A DNA stretch of 49,661 nucleotides. It comes from Candidatus Dormiibacterota bacterium (lineage in GTDB: Bacteria > Chloroflexota > Dormibacteria > Aeolococcales > Bog-877). The notes under the pieces are model-generated. The model was not told the origin of the DNA and searched no databases. It saw only the letters and a list, made by a program, of their open reading frames with translations. Shown here piece after piece: positions 1 through 7,475 of the stretch. The stretch is from NCBI GenBank assembly GCA_027313505.1, contig DAHVDN010000019.1, positions 1 through 49,661 of the forward strand. The letters run 5' to 3'. The first letter of the stretch is position 1, and every line of letters starts with the position of its first letter. A program made the position numbers and the translations under genes.

Positions 1-1043
1 ATCACCTGCCAGTGGCCTGAATCTAGTGAAACAACCAACGCAGGGTAGTGAAGGTTGGGCGTTTCAGGAGCGCCTGTCGCCCACAGCTTTCCTTGCGCTG
101 AGGCCACCACACCGGTCAGGGAGTTGACGCCTTCTTCTACGGACGGGGGGGAGCTCTGGAGCCAGCGCTGTCCATCCCAGTGCTCGATCAACGCCTGGCT
201 ACGATTGTTGCCCGTGTAGTATCCGACCGCCCAGACGTCGGTTAGAGAGATGTCGTCTATGGCCGCCAGCACCGCCCCGGTTGGCCCCTGGGCATCGGGC
301 ATGGGCAGGCGCGGCGAAGCTACTATGGTCCAGTTCGTACCGTTCCAGTGCTCGGTGATCGGTTGCTGCGCCGCCCCTCCGTTGGCTGCCCACCCAACAG
401 CCCACGCGTCCGCCGGGCCGGAGGCGCTGACGGCAGTAAGGCTGGCCGAGGCCGTGAGACCAGTGAGGCCGAGGCTCGGCGAGGACACGTCGATCCAGTG
501 GCGTCCGTCCCAGTGCTCGATGAGCGGCCGCTCCCCCGATCTGCCCTGGGAAGATCCCACAGTCCATGCGTCGCTCTGGCCAACAACTGCAACTCCCAGC
601 AGCATGTTGGACTGGGACCCGGGGCCGTTGGGCGTCCGTACTACTTGCCACCGTGCTCCCGTCCAGCGCTCTGCCAGGGTCTGCCATGGCCCGTTCCGGC
701 CGACGAAGATCCCCCCGACCACCCAGACATCCCGAAGAGAGGCTCCGCTCACGGCCATCAGCTGGACGGATCCCGGCGCCAGGCAGACGGGACCCACTCT
801 GGCGATAGTGCCTCCTGGTGCCTGTCCGTGGCGGGGTTGGAGCGCGGCATACACAGCGGCTGTGGCCACAATGACGACCAGCACGAGCCCGGCCAATAGA
901 GTGAAGCTCCAAGTCGGCCGGGAGTGACGCCCTCGCCTCCGGGACGCGATGCGGCTGCTTAAGGAGTCGGGCACGGCCACACTCGCGAGCTCCTGTCGGA
1001 GTTTCGACTCGAACGGGCTGCGCTCTTCGTCGGCTGGATTCAT
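1..1043 (-). CDS. membrane-anchored putative anti-sigma protein with extracellular beta-propeller-like repeats (partial, runs off left edge)
   Basis: The reading frame is open from an ATG at 1043 to the window edge (347 codons, no stop seen). The first ~45 residues are charged and cytoplasmic-like, residues ~46-68 form one strong membrane helix, and the rest is predicted outside. The exterior part repeats a module of the type D-[AV]-W-x-V-G followed ~20 residues later by E-H-W-[DN]-G-x-x-W (near residues 105, 157, 211, 268 and a weaker copy near 320), as in surface beta-propeller-like sensor domains. The ATG overlaps the stop of the ECF sigma gene (ATGA), so the two are co-translated; this is the usual place for an anti-sigma factor. 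No zinc-binding HxxxCxxC anti-sigma motif is present, so the anti-sigma role is inferred from position and topology only. The C-terminus is unknown. Confidence 0.75.
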   Translation of the reverse strand, partial: MNPADEERSPFESKLRQELASVAVPDSLSSRIASRRRGRHSRPTWSFTLLAGLVLVVIVATAAVYAALQPRHGQAPGGTIARVGPVCLAPGSVQLMAVSGASLRDVWVVGGIFVGRNGPWQTLAERWTGARWQVVRTPNGPGSQSNMLLGVAVVGQSDAWTVGSSQGRSGERPLIEHWDGRHWIDVSSPSLGLTGLTASASLTAVSASGPADAWAVGWAANGGAAQQPITEHWNGTNWTIVASPRLPMPDAQGPTGAVLAAIDDISLTDVWAVGYYTGNNRSQALIEHWDGQRWLQSSPPSVEEGVNSLTGVVASAQGKLWATGAPETPNLHYPALVVSLDSGHWQV

Positions 1044-1585
1044 GCCATACCCTCCATGCGGGCCCGGAGTCGGAGGAGGGCCCTGTGGGTGGCGACCCTG
1101 GTGGCAGCCTCCGAGCAGGCCACCACTGCGCCGATCTCCGCGAACGAGAGATCACTACAGACCCGCAGCCCGATCAGCGCTCTCTCCCTGGGGCGCATCG
1201 TCTGGAGTGAGGTGAGCGCCGCTGCCGCCGCCGCTCGCTCGATGACTTTCACTTCCACGTCAGCGACCGGCACCCTCTCTTTAGTCAGCGCCACCCAGAG
1301 TCGAAGTCTGCGCCGCACCGATCGCAGGTGATTCTTGACCGTGTTCCTGACGATCCGGAACACCCAAGTGTCCACGACGTCGGCGGTGGGGTGGGTGCGT
1401 TCGAAGGCCGTCCACGCCGCGGCCCATGCATCGGCCGCCACCTCCTCGGCTGCCGATGGACCGCCGACCTGCGTGAGGCAGAACCGGTATACTGGCCCAG
1501 CCAGGCGCTGATACACGGTCTCGAACGTCAGCGCCTCGCTTGCCACCTCTTCCGAGCGCGGCTTGGCGGTCTGGCTCATCTGCAC
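1040..1585 (-). CDS. ECF RNA polymerase sigma factor
   Basis: A 181-residue sigma-70 family protein of extracytoplasmic-function size. Region 2 lies at about residues 22-85 (YQRLAGPVYRF, the acidic AAEEVAADAWAAAW helix, then VFRIVRNTVKNHLR for -10 recognition). Region 4 lies at about 120-178, with RERALIGLRVCSDLSFAEIG and an HTH ending in ATRVATHRALLRLR. It would direct polymerase to a small regulon. It overlaps by 4 bp the downstream gene for a single-pass membrane protein with an external repeat domain, the classic sigma/anti-sigma layout. The start at 1585 is the first ATG; a second ATG two codons later is equally possible. No -35/-10 pair convincing enough to call autoregulation was seen upstream. 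Confidence 0.9.
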   Translation of the reverse strand: MQMSQTAKPRSEEVASEALTFETVYQRLAGPVYRFCLTQVGGPSAAEEVAADAWAAAWTAFERTHPTADVVDTWVFRIVRNTVKNHLRSVRRRLRLWVALTKERVPVADVEVKVIERAAAAAALTSLQTMRPRERALIGLRVCSDLSFAEIGAVVACSEAATRVATHRALLRLRARMEGMA

Positions 1586-1615
1586 GTGCCGACAAACACC
1601 GCATCACCCACTTCG

Positions 1616-1864
1616 TTACACCGGACCGATGACATTGCCAGCGCCTGGTGGCGTGACTCTCGACTGGTGGCCGGTGATTGGGCGCGACCCGGTGAGCATT
1701 CCCTTGGTCCGCCTCCAAACGCTCAAGCGTGAGGCGGAGAACACTCGTTGCCGGGGCGGACGATGCGCCCCCAGAATGGCCCGCCACGCTGCGGCGGGGG
1801 AGCCCTTGGGTGCGAAGATCTCCAAGAAGATGGCGGTGAAGTCGGGCGAGCGATAGCCGCCCAC
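1616..1864 (-). CDS. hypothetical protein downstream of AbrB-type antitoxin
   Basis: An 82-codon frame starts at a GTG only 4 bp beyond the stop of the AbrB-type gene and ends with TAA. The composition is basic and no family is recognised. Antitoxin genes of the AbrB type usually have a toxin directly downstream, so this is the positional candidate. However, the sequence lacks PIN acidic residues and no RelE/HigB motif can be seen. It may equally be a decayed toxin remnant or a chance frame in GC-rich DNA. Confidence 0.25.
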   Translation of the reverse strand: MGGYRSPDFTAIFLEIFAPKGSPAAAWRAILGAHRPPRQRVFSASRLSVWRRTKGMLTGSRPITGHQSRVTPPGAGNVIGPV

Positions 1865-1868
1865 TGGA

Positions 1869-2135
1869 TCAGGCGGCGAGGGTCTTCAGTTCAGCCTCGG
1901 TCAACTGCTGAACCCGGCCCTCACTGGAGTCTGAGTGGGCTCGGGAGAGGAGACCTCGGTGCTCTGGTGTGTAGGCCCCTGCATCCTCGCGGCGAAGCAC
2001 GATCGCTGGGCGCAGGATGATCGTTTCGCCATCAAGCTCGACCTCAACCTGGGTCGCCCGCTCCAGACCAAGCTTGCGGCGCACCTCGATCGGTAGGGTC
2101 AGCCTCCCGGACTCGCTCAAGGCTACCGTATTCAC
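1869..2135 (-). CDS. AbrB/SpoVT-type (MazE-like) antitoxin / transcriptional regulator
   Basis: A short DNA-binding protein of 88 residues if the GTG at 2135 is the start; the open frame extends to 2282, but the upstream part is low-complexity Arg/Pro and not family-like. The swapped-hairpin AbrB core is clear: SESGRLTLPIEVRRKLGL, then VEVELDGETIILRP, spanning residues ~5-45. The polar C-terminal tail (YTPEHRGLLSR..., ending in LTEAELKTLAA) resembles the toxin-neutralising tail of AbrB antitoxins. A small unrecognised frame follows 4 bp downstream. It is divergently arranged with the RHH/PIN pair at 2276. Role as an antitoxin is inferred; a stand-alone regulator is possible. Confidence 0.7.
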   Translation of the reverse strand: MNTVALSESGRLTLPIEVRRKLGLERATQVEVELDGETIILRPAIVLRREDAGAYTPEHRGLLSRAHSDSSEGRVQQLTEAELKTLAA

Positions 2136-2275
2136 ACTGGCAGGGTACCGGATTGGCCAAGCGGCGAATGGATGCGCCCGGGGCCGATGGCCGGACCGCG
2201 ACGGCACTGCAGACGACTGTCGGCCGCGCCTGGCTGGAGCTAGGCATCCGCGCACAGCGATGCTAAGATGCCGAT

Positions 2276-2506
2276 ATGCCAAAGACCCGCACCACTCTCA
2301 CGATCGACGAAGACGTGCTGCGTGCGGTAAGGGTGCGCGCGGCCCGCACTGGGCAGGGCGACAGCGCGGTGATCGAGGCGGCCATCCGGCGCGACCTGGG
2401 CCTGGACCTCCTCGACCGGCTGTGGACTCGCAACAACCTGAATGAGGCAGAGGCGATGGAACTGGCCGTCGAGGCACAACACCAAACTCGGCGCGCCAAG
2501 CGCTGA
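2276..2506 (+). CDS. ribbon-helix-helix (CopG-like) antitoxin
   Basis: A 76-residue protein starting at the ATG at 2276. Residues ~5-45 fit a ribbon-helix-helix fold: beta-strand RTTLTIDEDVL, helix LRAVRVRAARTGQ, then the GDSAVIEAAIRRDLGL helix. RHH dimers bind operator DNA through the paired strand, and the C-terminal tail (RNNLNEAEAMELAVEAQ) would contact the toxin. The stop is 3 bp before the GTG of a PIN-domain gene, the standard order of a type II toxin-antitoxin operon, and autorepression is expected for the family. The intergenic DNA before it is short, so the promoter probably lies within ~140 bp shared with the divergent AbrB-type gene. Confidence 0.85.
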   Translation: MPKTRTTLTIDEDVLRAVRVRAARTGQGDSAVIEAAIRRDLGLDLLDRLWTRNNLNEAEAMELAVEAQHQTRRAKR

Positions 2507-2509
2507 GCC

Positions 2510-2923
2510 GTGCGGGCGATCCTCGACCCCAACGTCATCATCTCGGCGCTGCTGGCACCGGACGGGTCGCCGGCGAGGGTCTTGCGGGCCGGGTTGGACG
2601 GTGCCTATGACCTCGTTTCCTCTCCTCTTCTTCTGGCCGAGCTGGAGCGAGCTCTTGCCTACCCCAAGATTCGTCGCCGTATTCCCGCCAGCGACGCAAG
2701 AGCGGCGGTCAGATTGGTTGAGCGCCAAGCGCGGGTGGTCGATGACCCGACCGAGCCGCCGTTGGTTCGGTCGCCTGACCCGGGTGACGACTACCTCATC
2801 GCCCTGGCGGTGGCGGCCCGCGCCGTCCTTGTTTCGGGCGACCGCCATCTTCTCGGGCTTGACAGGGCCTTGCCGATCCACACCCCGGCCGCCTTCCTGG
2901 CGCTGCTTGGAGACGGGTCTTGA
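2510..2923 (+). CDS. PIN-domain toxin (putative ribonuclease, COG1569-like)
   Basis: A 137-residue PIN-domain protein, normal length for the family, starting with GTG 3 bp after the antitoxin stop. Conserved acidic positions are visible: D6 in ILDPNVIISALL, E44 in LLLAELERAL, the Asp cluster in SPDPGDDYLIALA, and the final Asp in VSGDRHLLGL. PIN toxins of this kind cut RNA with Mg2+ and are held in check by the adjacent antitoxin. All catalytic positions look intact, so the module should be functional. It lies next to a tRNA 3' fragment at 3110-3170, so the pair may mark the edge of an integrated element. Confidence 0.88.
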   Translation: MRAILDPNVIISALLAPDGSPARVLRAGLDGAYDLVSSPLLLAELERALAYPKIRRRIPASDARAAVRLVERQARVVDDPTEPPLVRSPDPGDDYLIALAVAARAVLVSGDRHLLGLDRALPIHTPAAFLALLGDGS

Positions 2924-3109
2924 GCCAGCGCGTGGGGGATCGCTGGTCAGGTCTCTCCACCTCGCGCCATCGAGTGAAGAGCGGCCAGCGGGCATCTATT
3001 TGGCAGAACGTTTGCTCGGTTTTGGGCTACATAGGCAGATTCTCTTGAATAGGGGCACTCCGATATAAGTCGCTGTTATTGAGATCGCACAAGAGTGATT
3101 TGAGCCTTA

Positions 3110-3170
3110 TGGGCAGAGCATCTGCTTCTCAAGCAGAAGGTCGCCGGTTCGAACCCGGTCTCCCGCTCCA
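3110..3170 (+). pseudogene. 3' portion of a tRNA gene (anticodon CTC, Glu-like), truncated
   Basis: The anticodon arm is perfect: stem TCTGC (3121-3125), loop TTCTCAA with anticodon CTC at 3128-3130, stem GCAGA (3133-3137). A 5-nt variable loop, a T arm with loop TTCGAAC (3148-3154), and a 3' acceptor strand CTCCCGC, T, CCA (3160-3170) follow. The D arm is only partly recognisable (GGGCAGAGCA). The matching 5' acceptor strand GCGGGAG is absent from the sequence just upstream. It is therefore not a complete tRNA but the kind of 3' fragment left at one end of an element that integrates into a tRNA gene. The CTC anticodon suggests Glu; the T discriminator is atypical, so identity is uncertain. 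Confidence 0.65.
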
Positions 3171-3173
3171 ATC

Positions 3174-3189
3174 CGAACTTCGGAGTTCG
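3174..3189. terminator. short hairpin after the tRNA fragment
   Basis: CGAACT-TCGG-AGTTCG forms a perfect 6-bp stem with a 4-nt loop. There is no U-run after it, so an intrinsic terminator is only one possibility; it could be a processing signal or part of the larger structure closed by the 9-bp inverted repeat. Confidence 0.35.
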
Positions 3190-3198
3190 ATAACAGCG

Positions 3199-4008
3199 TC
3201 CGCCAGTGCTGTTAGGGCAGCACCAAGCAGCCTGAAATAGATCCAAATCCAACTCGGGCAGGCGCTGATAACCCAGTGGTAGTCGAGTCCTGTCGATTGG
3301 TGGGACTTAGGTAGAGCGACCGAGGTTGAATCATCAGGCAGCCGGCCTGAGTGCGGACCTCGCCTACTCATTGAAGCAGCGGCAGAGCGTCACCGACATC
3401 GTGATTCCCCCGAGCACCCTTTTCGTTTTCTTGCTCATCGCAGTCCTCTTGGGGCTCACTGGCGCAAGTTGGCCGGCCCGCTGGGCCGCGAGGCTCGACG
3501 TGTTGTCGGCGATCGCCGCCGACTGACTCCAGGCGGCGAGCGCACCTGACAGAAGACTGGTCAGTGCAGCGCGTGGCGCCCTATGCCCGCCCGGACGGCC
3601 CCAGCGGTTGGCAGAAAGGGAAAAGGCTCAAGGGATCGACGGGACGAACGGCCGTCTCCGGCTCAATGAGCCCCTGCAGCGGGTGCTCCAACTTCTCTCG
3701 CAGGCTGTCCTGGTCTGAACGAGATGTAGCCAGGAAGGGCGTCTTGTGGCCCGCTGTCGGATGTCATCGTCTCTCCCGGTCTGTGAAGAGTTTTGGTTGC
3801 GCGGTGGCCCTTTTCGTGCCCGCTCTCAGCACGATCTCGACCACCCTGCTTACACCAATGTCTGAGACCTGCTGGGCCGGCCGACCCCTGGGTCCGGTGG
3901 GTTGACCAAGGGTCGTTGTCGTGACGTCCCACCTTTCGTAAACAGATGGTTGGACAGCGGAGTAAGCCGAGCTACGGACCCCGCTCACGGGCACCGTCCA
4001 GCCGTCCT
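3199..4008. other. gene-poor stretch
   Basis: About 800 bp with no gene I can support. A 66-codon frame at 3326-3526 (TTG start) has one hydrophobic stretch (STLFVFLLIAVLLGL) but no recognisable family or ribosome site. Frames at 3564-3905 (+) and 3663-3932 (-) overlap each other and look like chance frames. The stretch may be a degraded part of the putative tRNA-associated element. Confidence 0.4.
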
Positions 4009-4053
4009 GTTCCAAGCGGTCAAAAGGCGAGTATAATGCGACCGACAGTCGGT
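4009..4053 (+). promoter_or_regulatory. tetR promoter with palindromic operator
   Basis: A perfect -10 hexamer TATAAT lies at 4032-4037, with only a weak -35 (TTCCAA, 4010-4015, 16-nt spacer). Directly downstream, at the expected transcription start, is the palindrome ACCGAC-A-GTCGGT (4041-4053) with perfect 6-bp arms. The TetR gene begins at 4077. The position suggests negative autoregulation, with the same operator controlling the exporter genes behind it. Confidence 0.75.
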
Positions 4054-4076
4054 TTGTTATTCAGAGGATCCTCATA

Positions 4077-4760
4077 GTGGCCCGCACCGTGAACCAACAA
4101 GCACGGGCCGTACGTCGGGAGGAGTTCGTCGCCGTCGCTCAGACCTTGATTCAGGCTAAGGGCTATGAGCAGATGAGCATCCAGGACGTGCTAGATGGAC
4201 TCGACGCATCGAGAGGGGCCTTCTACCACTACTTCGAGTCGAAGATTGACCTCCTCGACGCCGTCGTTGACCACCTGGTCGCCGCCGGCACCCAGGCAAT
4301 CTCTCCGATCGTGGCCGATACCCGCCTTTCTGCTCCGAGAAAGCTCGAGGGGCTCTTCTCGCACCTCGCCGCGTGGAAGGCAGAACGCAGGGATCTGATG
4401 CTCGCTCTTCTGAGAGTCTGGTACTCAGACGACAATGCCCTGGTGCGTGACAAGGTGCGCAGGAGCAGCGTGGTCCACATGGCGCCACTGCTCACCGACA
4501 TCATTCAACAGGGGAACGTCGAGCTGACGTTCTCCACGGGCACCCCCGAAACTGCCGCCCGGCTGGTTTTGGCACTTCTTCTGGGAGTCCAGGACCTTGC
4601 AGGGGAACTCTTCTTCCAGCGCCAAGCAGGTACCATCGGGTTCCAGGAGGTGGTAGCCACGTTCCGGGGGTACGTCCAGGCGCTGGAACGAATCCTTGGC
4701 GCTCGAACGGGGTCCCTCCACCTGATTGACGAGCCCGCTCTACAGCTTTGGTTCGGCTGA
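4077..4760 (+). CDS. TetR family transcriptional repressor of the ABC exporter
   Basis: A 227-residue protein starting at GTG 4077. Residues ~14-60 hold the TetR DNA-binding domain: FVAVAQTLIQAKGYEQMSI, then the recognition helix region DVLDGLDASRGAFYHYFESK, ending with the conserved KIDLLDAVVDHL. The remaining ~165 residues form the helical ligand-binding and dimer domain; the ligand cannot be told from sequence. A perfect palindrome sits between its promoter -10 box and start codon. The ABC exporter genes follow immediately (8 bp to the ATP-binding subunit), so this most likely senses the exported compound and derepresses the three-gene operon. Confidence 0.92.
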   Translation: MARTVNQQARAVRREEFVAVAQTLIQAKGYEQMSIQDVLDGLDASRGAFYHYFESKIDLLDAVVDHLVAAGTQAISPIVADTRLSAPRKLEGLFSHLAAWKAERRDLMLALLRVWYSDDNALVRDKVRRSSVVHMAPLLTDIIQQGNVELTFSTGTPETAARLVLALLLGVQDLAGELFFQRQAGTIGFQEVVATFRGYVQALERILGARTGSLHLIDEPALQLWFG

Positions 4761-4768
4761 ACAGCACG

Positions 4769-5689
4769 ATGGGTGGGGAAGTCGCGATCCGAACCGAGGG
4801 ACTCACCAAGGACTACGGCGAGTCGCGGGGACTGTTCGACCTCAACCTGGAAGTCGCTGCGGGCGAGACCTTCGGCTACCTGGGCCCAAATGGAGCGGGC
4901 AAGACCACGACGATTCGCCTTCTCATGGACATGATCCGCCCCTCCGGCGGATGGGCTCTGGTATTTGACACGGACTGCCAAAAGCGCCCGGTCGAGGTCA
5001 AGCGGCTGATCGGATACCTGCCTGCGGAGATGCCTCAATGGGGAGGTCTGCGCGGCCGGGAAGTGGTCGCCTATGTCGGTGGCCTTCGGGGCGGAATCGA
5101 CAGCTCCCGGATCAGCAACCTCACCAATCGGCTCGACCTGGACCTTGGCCGCCGTTATCGCGAATACTCGTCGGGCAACAAACGCAAACTGGGCTTGTTG
5201 CTCGCGTTCATGCACCGGTCCCGGCTGCTGGTGCTCGACGAACCAACCAACGGATTGGATCCCCTGATCCAGCAGGAGTTCAACGGTATGGTCGCGGAGG
5301 CGACCGCGGACGGTGCGACGGTTCTCATTTCCTCACACGTCTTATCCGAGGTTGAGCGAGTCTGCACTCGGGTGGCCATCCTCAAGGGCGGAAGGTTGGT
5401 CCGAGTAGCCTCGATCGCCGACATCCATCAACTCCGCTTTCGGCGGCTCGAGGTCGATTTCGTTGGGGCGGTTCCGTTGGAAAAGGTCCGTTCCCTCGTC
5501 GGAGTCGATCAGGTGGTGGTGGAAGGGCACCACCTGACGTGCACAGTTCACGGCGATTTCGGACCTCTGCTCCAGCTTCTGGGACGGAGCGAAGTCGTGA
5601 ACCTGACCACTCACGAGCCGAACCTCGAGGAGATCTTCCTCCCTTACTTCCGAGATCTGGCCCAGCAGACCCCAGGAAGTTCTTCATGA
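4769..5689 (+). CDS. ABC transporter ATP-binding protein (drug/polyketide exporter type)
   Basis: A 306-residue ATPase from the ATG at 4769; a TTG at 4748 would add seven residues but overlaps the tetR stop. Walker A is GPNGAGKTTT (~residue 36), the signature is the export-type variant YSSGNKRKLGL instead of LSGGQ, Walker B is LLVLDEPTNGLD, and the switch histidine is in ISSHVLSEVE. The C-terminal ~90 residues (from about VRVASIADIHQLRFRRLEV) match the accessory domain of DrrA/CcmA-like exporters. It energises the permease encoded next, with which it overlaps by 4 bp (ATGA). Substrate is likely a hydrophobic antibiotic or lipid-like compound, inferred from family and TetR control. Confidence 0.93.
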   Translation: MGGEVAIRTEGLTKDYGESRGLFDLNLEVAAGETFGYLGPNGAGKTTTIRLLMDMIRPSGGWALVFDTDCQKRPVEVKRLIGYLPAEMPQWGGLRGREVVAYVGGLRGGIDSSRISNLTNRLDLDLGRRYREYSSGNKRKLGLLLAFMHRSRLLVLDEPTNGLDPLIQQEFNGMVAEATADGATVLISSHVLSEVERVCTRVAILKGGRLVRVASIADIHQLRFRRLEVDFVGAVPLEKVRSLVGVDQVVVEGHHLTCTVHGDFGPLLQLLGRSEVVNLTTHEPNLEEIFLPYFRDLAQQTPGSSS

Positions 5690-7359
5690 CGAAGGAGCTG
5701 ATGGGAAGCGGCCCGAGCAGCCGACCCGGCGGCACCGCAGTCATGGCCCGATATGGGCTGCGCTCCCATCGCTGGACTTTCGCGGCCGTCGCCCTCCTTG
5801 GATTCATCGCCCCGTACTCGACCGGCATGGCCTACGCTGCAGCTGCCGGCACTGAAGCTCTGCGGGCGGCCCTCGGACGCGAGACCGTTGCCTTGGGCCC
5901 GCAGCTGGCTTACCTCATCCCGTTGCCATTACACCCGGAAACCGCAGCGGGCTACATCTGGTGGAAGGGCGTCACCTGGATGACCCTCGTTCTTGCTGCC
6001 TGGGGGCTGGCTGCCGCCACCGGTATCATCCGAAACGAAGAGGAGCGTGGCCTGACCGAATCCTGGCTGTCATCGCCCCTTGGTCGGGTCAACCTCCTCT
6101 TGCAGCGAACGGGTGCCTTTGCGCTGATCGCGTTGGCGGCCGTGGCAATCACCGGCCTGGGCACGGCTGCCGGAGTAGCCGCCGGAAGGTCGTCCGTAGG
6201 GTTGCTCGCGCTCGTCGAGCAGGGGTCGGCTCTGCTCGGCATCTGCCTGGTCTCCTTCGGAGTGGGACTGGCCGCCGCCCAGATCAGCGCGACCCGGCGC
6301 GGTGGCCTCATGGTCGGAGGGCTGGTGCTGATCGCCTGCTACGTCCTTGACGCATTGGCTCGGGTGAATCCCAGTCTGGCTGGGTGGGCGGTGATCTCGC
6401 CATTTCATCTTGCCGATCTGACCACTGCCGTAGTCCCCGAGGGGCAGTTCAACGGGGCGGCGACGATTTCCCTGTACGCCATAGCGGTGGCACTGGTGGT
6501 GATTGCGGCAGCCAGCTTCCGGCGCCGTGACCTGTATTCCGCACTTGCACGCTGGCCAGCAAGGGTGAGGGGGGTCTCGCGGGAGCCATCCAACAACCCA
6601 CTGCTGCGCTTTCCAGTGTTGCGAGAACTCTGGGAGCAGCGCGTTGGACTCGCCGGATGGGTGCTTGGATCGATGGTTGGGGCTGGGCTGGTGGTCTCGC
6701 TGGCCCGCGGCGCAGGAAAGCTGCTGCGTTCCTCCCCCTCATTCAGCGGCTACATTCGCGCGGCCGGGACCTCCAGTGCGGCGACCGCAGTGGTCAGCTC
6801 GATTTGGCTCAGCATCGCCGCCATGATTGGCGCGGCGTATGCGATCGCGTCGGTCTCGCACTGGGCCAGTGAGGATTCCGGCGGGCGCTTGGAGATGGAG
6901 ATTGCCCAACCCTGGCCGCGGTGGAAACTTGTGTTGGAAAGGGGTCTAGCGCTGACAGCAGCTAGCTTCGCGATGAGCGCGCTGGGATCTCTGGTAGTGG
7001 GTGCGGTTGCGCCCGGCCAGGGAGTGGCTCTCTCCGCGGGGCGGCTCGTGGTCGCATCCCTGCTGCTCGTTTTGCTCACTCTCACATTCGGCTCCTTGGG
7101 GGCATTGATCATCGCTCGGTTCCCCAGAGCAGCCGTCCCGGGGCTGGCCTTCGTCGCTTTGCTCTCGTTCTATGTCCCCCTTCTGGCACCGCTCTTCCGG
7201 TGGCCGGCCTGGGTATTGAACGTTTCTCTCTTCCATCTGTACGGGACGCCGCTCACCTCAGGTCTGTACTGGACCGGGATCGGGATAATGGCAGTGATTG
7301 TGGTCGTTGGCTTCACTATTGCGGTGGTGGCGATGCGAGTGCGCGATGTCGGTAGCTGA
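5686..7359 (+). CDS. ABC exporter permease, polyketide-antibiotic exporter type (TnrB3-like, COG3559)
   Basis: A 557-residue integral membrane protein starting at ATG 5686, which overlaps the stop of the ATPase gene; an in-frame extension to 5539 inside the ATPase gene is spurious. It shows about twelve hydrophobic segments in two six-helix halves (first half from RWTFAAVALLGFIAPY; second half from QRVGLAGWVLGSMVGAGLVV). This matches permeases that fuse two ABC-2 membrane domains in one chain, consistent with a single permease gene beside one ATPase gene. Each half contains an acidic membrane-proximal segment (EEERGLTESWLSSP and SEDSGGRLEMEIAQPWPR) typical of this family. Substrate unknown. 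Confidence 0.88.
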   Translation: MTKELMGSGPSSRPGGTAVMARYGLRSHRWTFAAVALLGFIAPYSTGMAYAAAAGTEALRAALGRETVALGPQLAYLIPLPLHPETAAGYIWWKGVTWMTLVLAAWGLAAATGIIRNEEERGLTESWLSSPLGRVNLLLQRTGAFALIALAAVAITGLGTAAGVAAGRSSVGLLALVEQGSALLGICLVSFGVGLAAAQISATRRGGLMVGGLVLIACYVLDALARVNPSLAGWAVISPFHLADLTTAVVPEGQFNGAATISLYAIAVALVVIAAASFRRRDLYSALARWPARVRGVSREPSNNPLLRFPVLRELWEQRVGLAGWVLGSMVGAGLVVSLARGAGKLLRSSPSFSGYIRAAGTSSAATAVVSSIWLSIAAMIGAAYAIASVSHWASEDSGGRLEMEIAQPWPRWKLVLERGLALTAASFAMSALGSLVVGAVAPGQGVALSAGRLVVASLLLVLLTLTFGSLGALIIARFPRAAVPGLAFVALLSFYVPLLAPLFRWPAWVLNVSLFHLYGTPLTSGLYWTGIGIMAVIVVVGFTIAVVAMRVRDVGS

Positions 7360-7475
7360 GCTTGGCAGACGACCACCTCGGCTCCTGAGGCCATCGGTCA
7401 GATCGCGGGTTCAACGGTAAATTCCCGGCTTGTCGGCGCTCGTGACCTGTCCGGAAGAGGAGACCCAGTGCTCGG

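Larger units (their letters stand above)
3071..3198. repeat. 9-bp inverted repeat enclosing a tRNA 3' fragment
   Basis: CGCTGTTAT at 3071-3079 is repeated exactly in inverse orientation as ATAACAGCG at 3190-3198. The ~110 bp between contains the tRNA fragment and a small hairpin. This could be a structured RNA stem or the footprint of an integration event; the sequence alone does not decide. Confidence 0.5.

Noticed and set aside
199..1155. 318-codon frame (-) covering the sigma/anti-sigma junction
   Set aside because: Arg/Gly-rich shadow; the repeat-bearing frame starting at 1043 is the protein-like one.
3110..3170. Complete tRNA gene
   Set aside because: No 5' acceptor strand complementary to CTCCCGC and no proper D stem upstream, so only a fragment is called.
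3129..3371. 80-codon frame (-) ending in GRPGSNRRPSA
   Set aside because: Overlaps the tRNA fragment on the opposite strand; this ending is the well-known translation artefact of antisense tRNA sequence.
3326..3526. 66-codon frame (+) with one hydrophobic helix
   Set aside because: TTG start without ribosome site, no family similarity; chance frame more likely.
5539..5685. Upstream extension of the ABC permease frame
   Set aside because: Lies inside the ATPase gene; the ATGA overlap at 5686 is the natural start.
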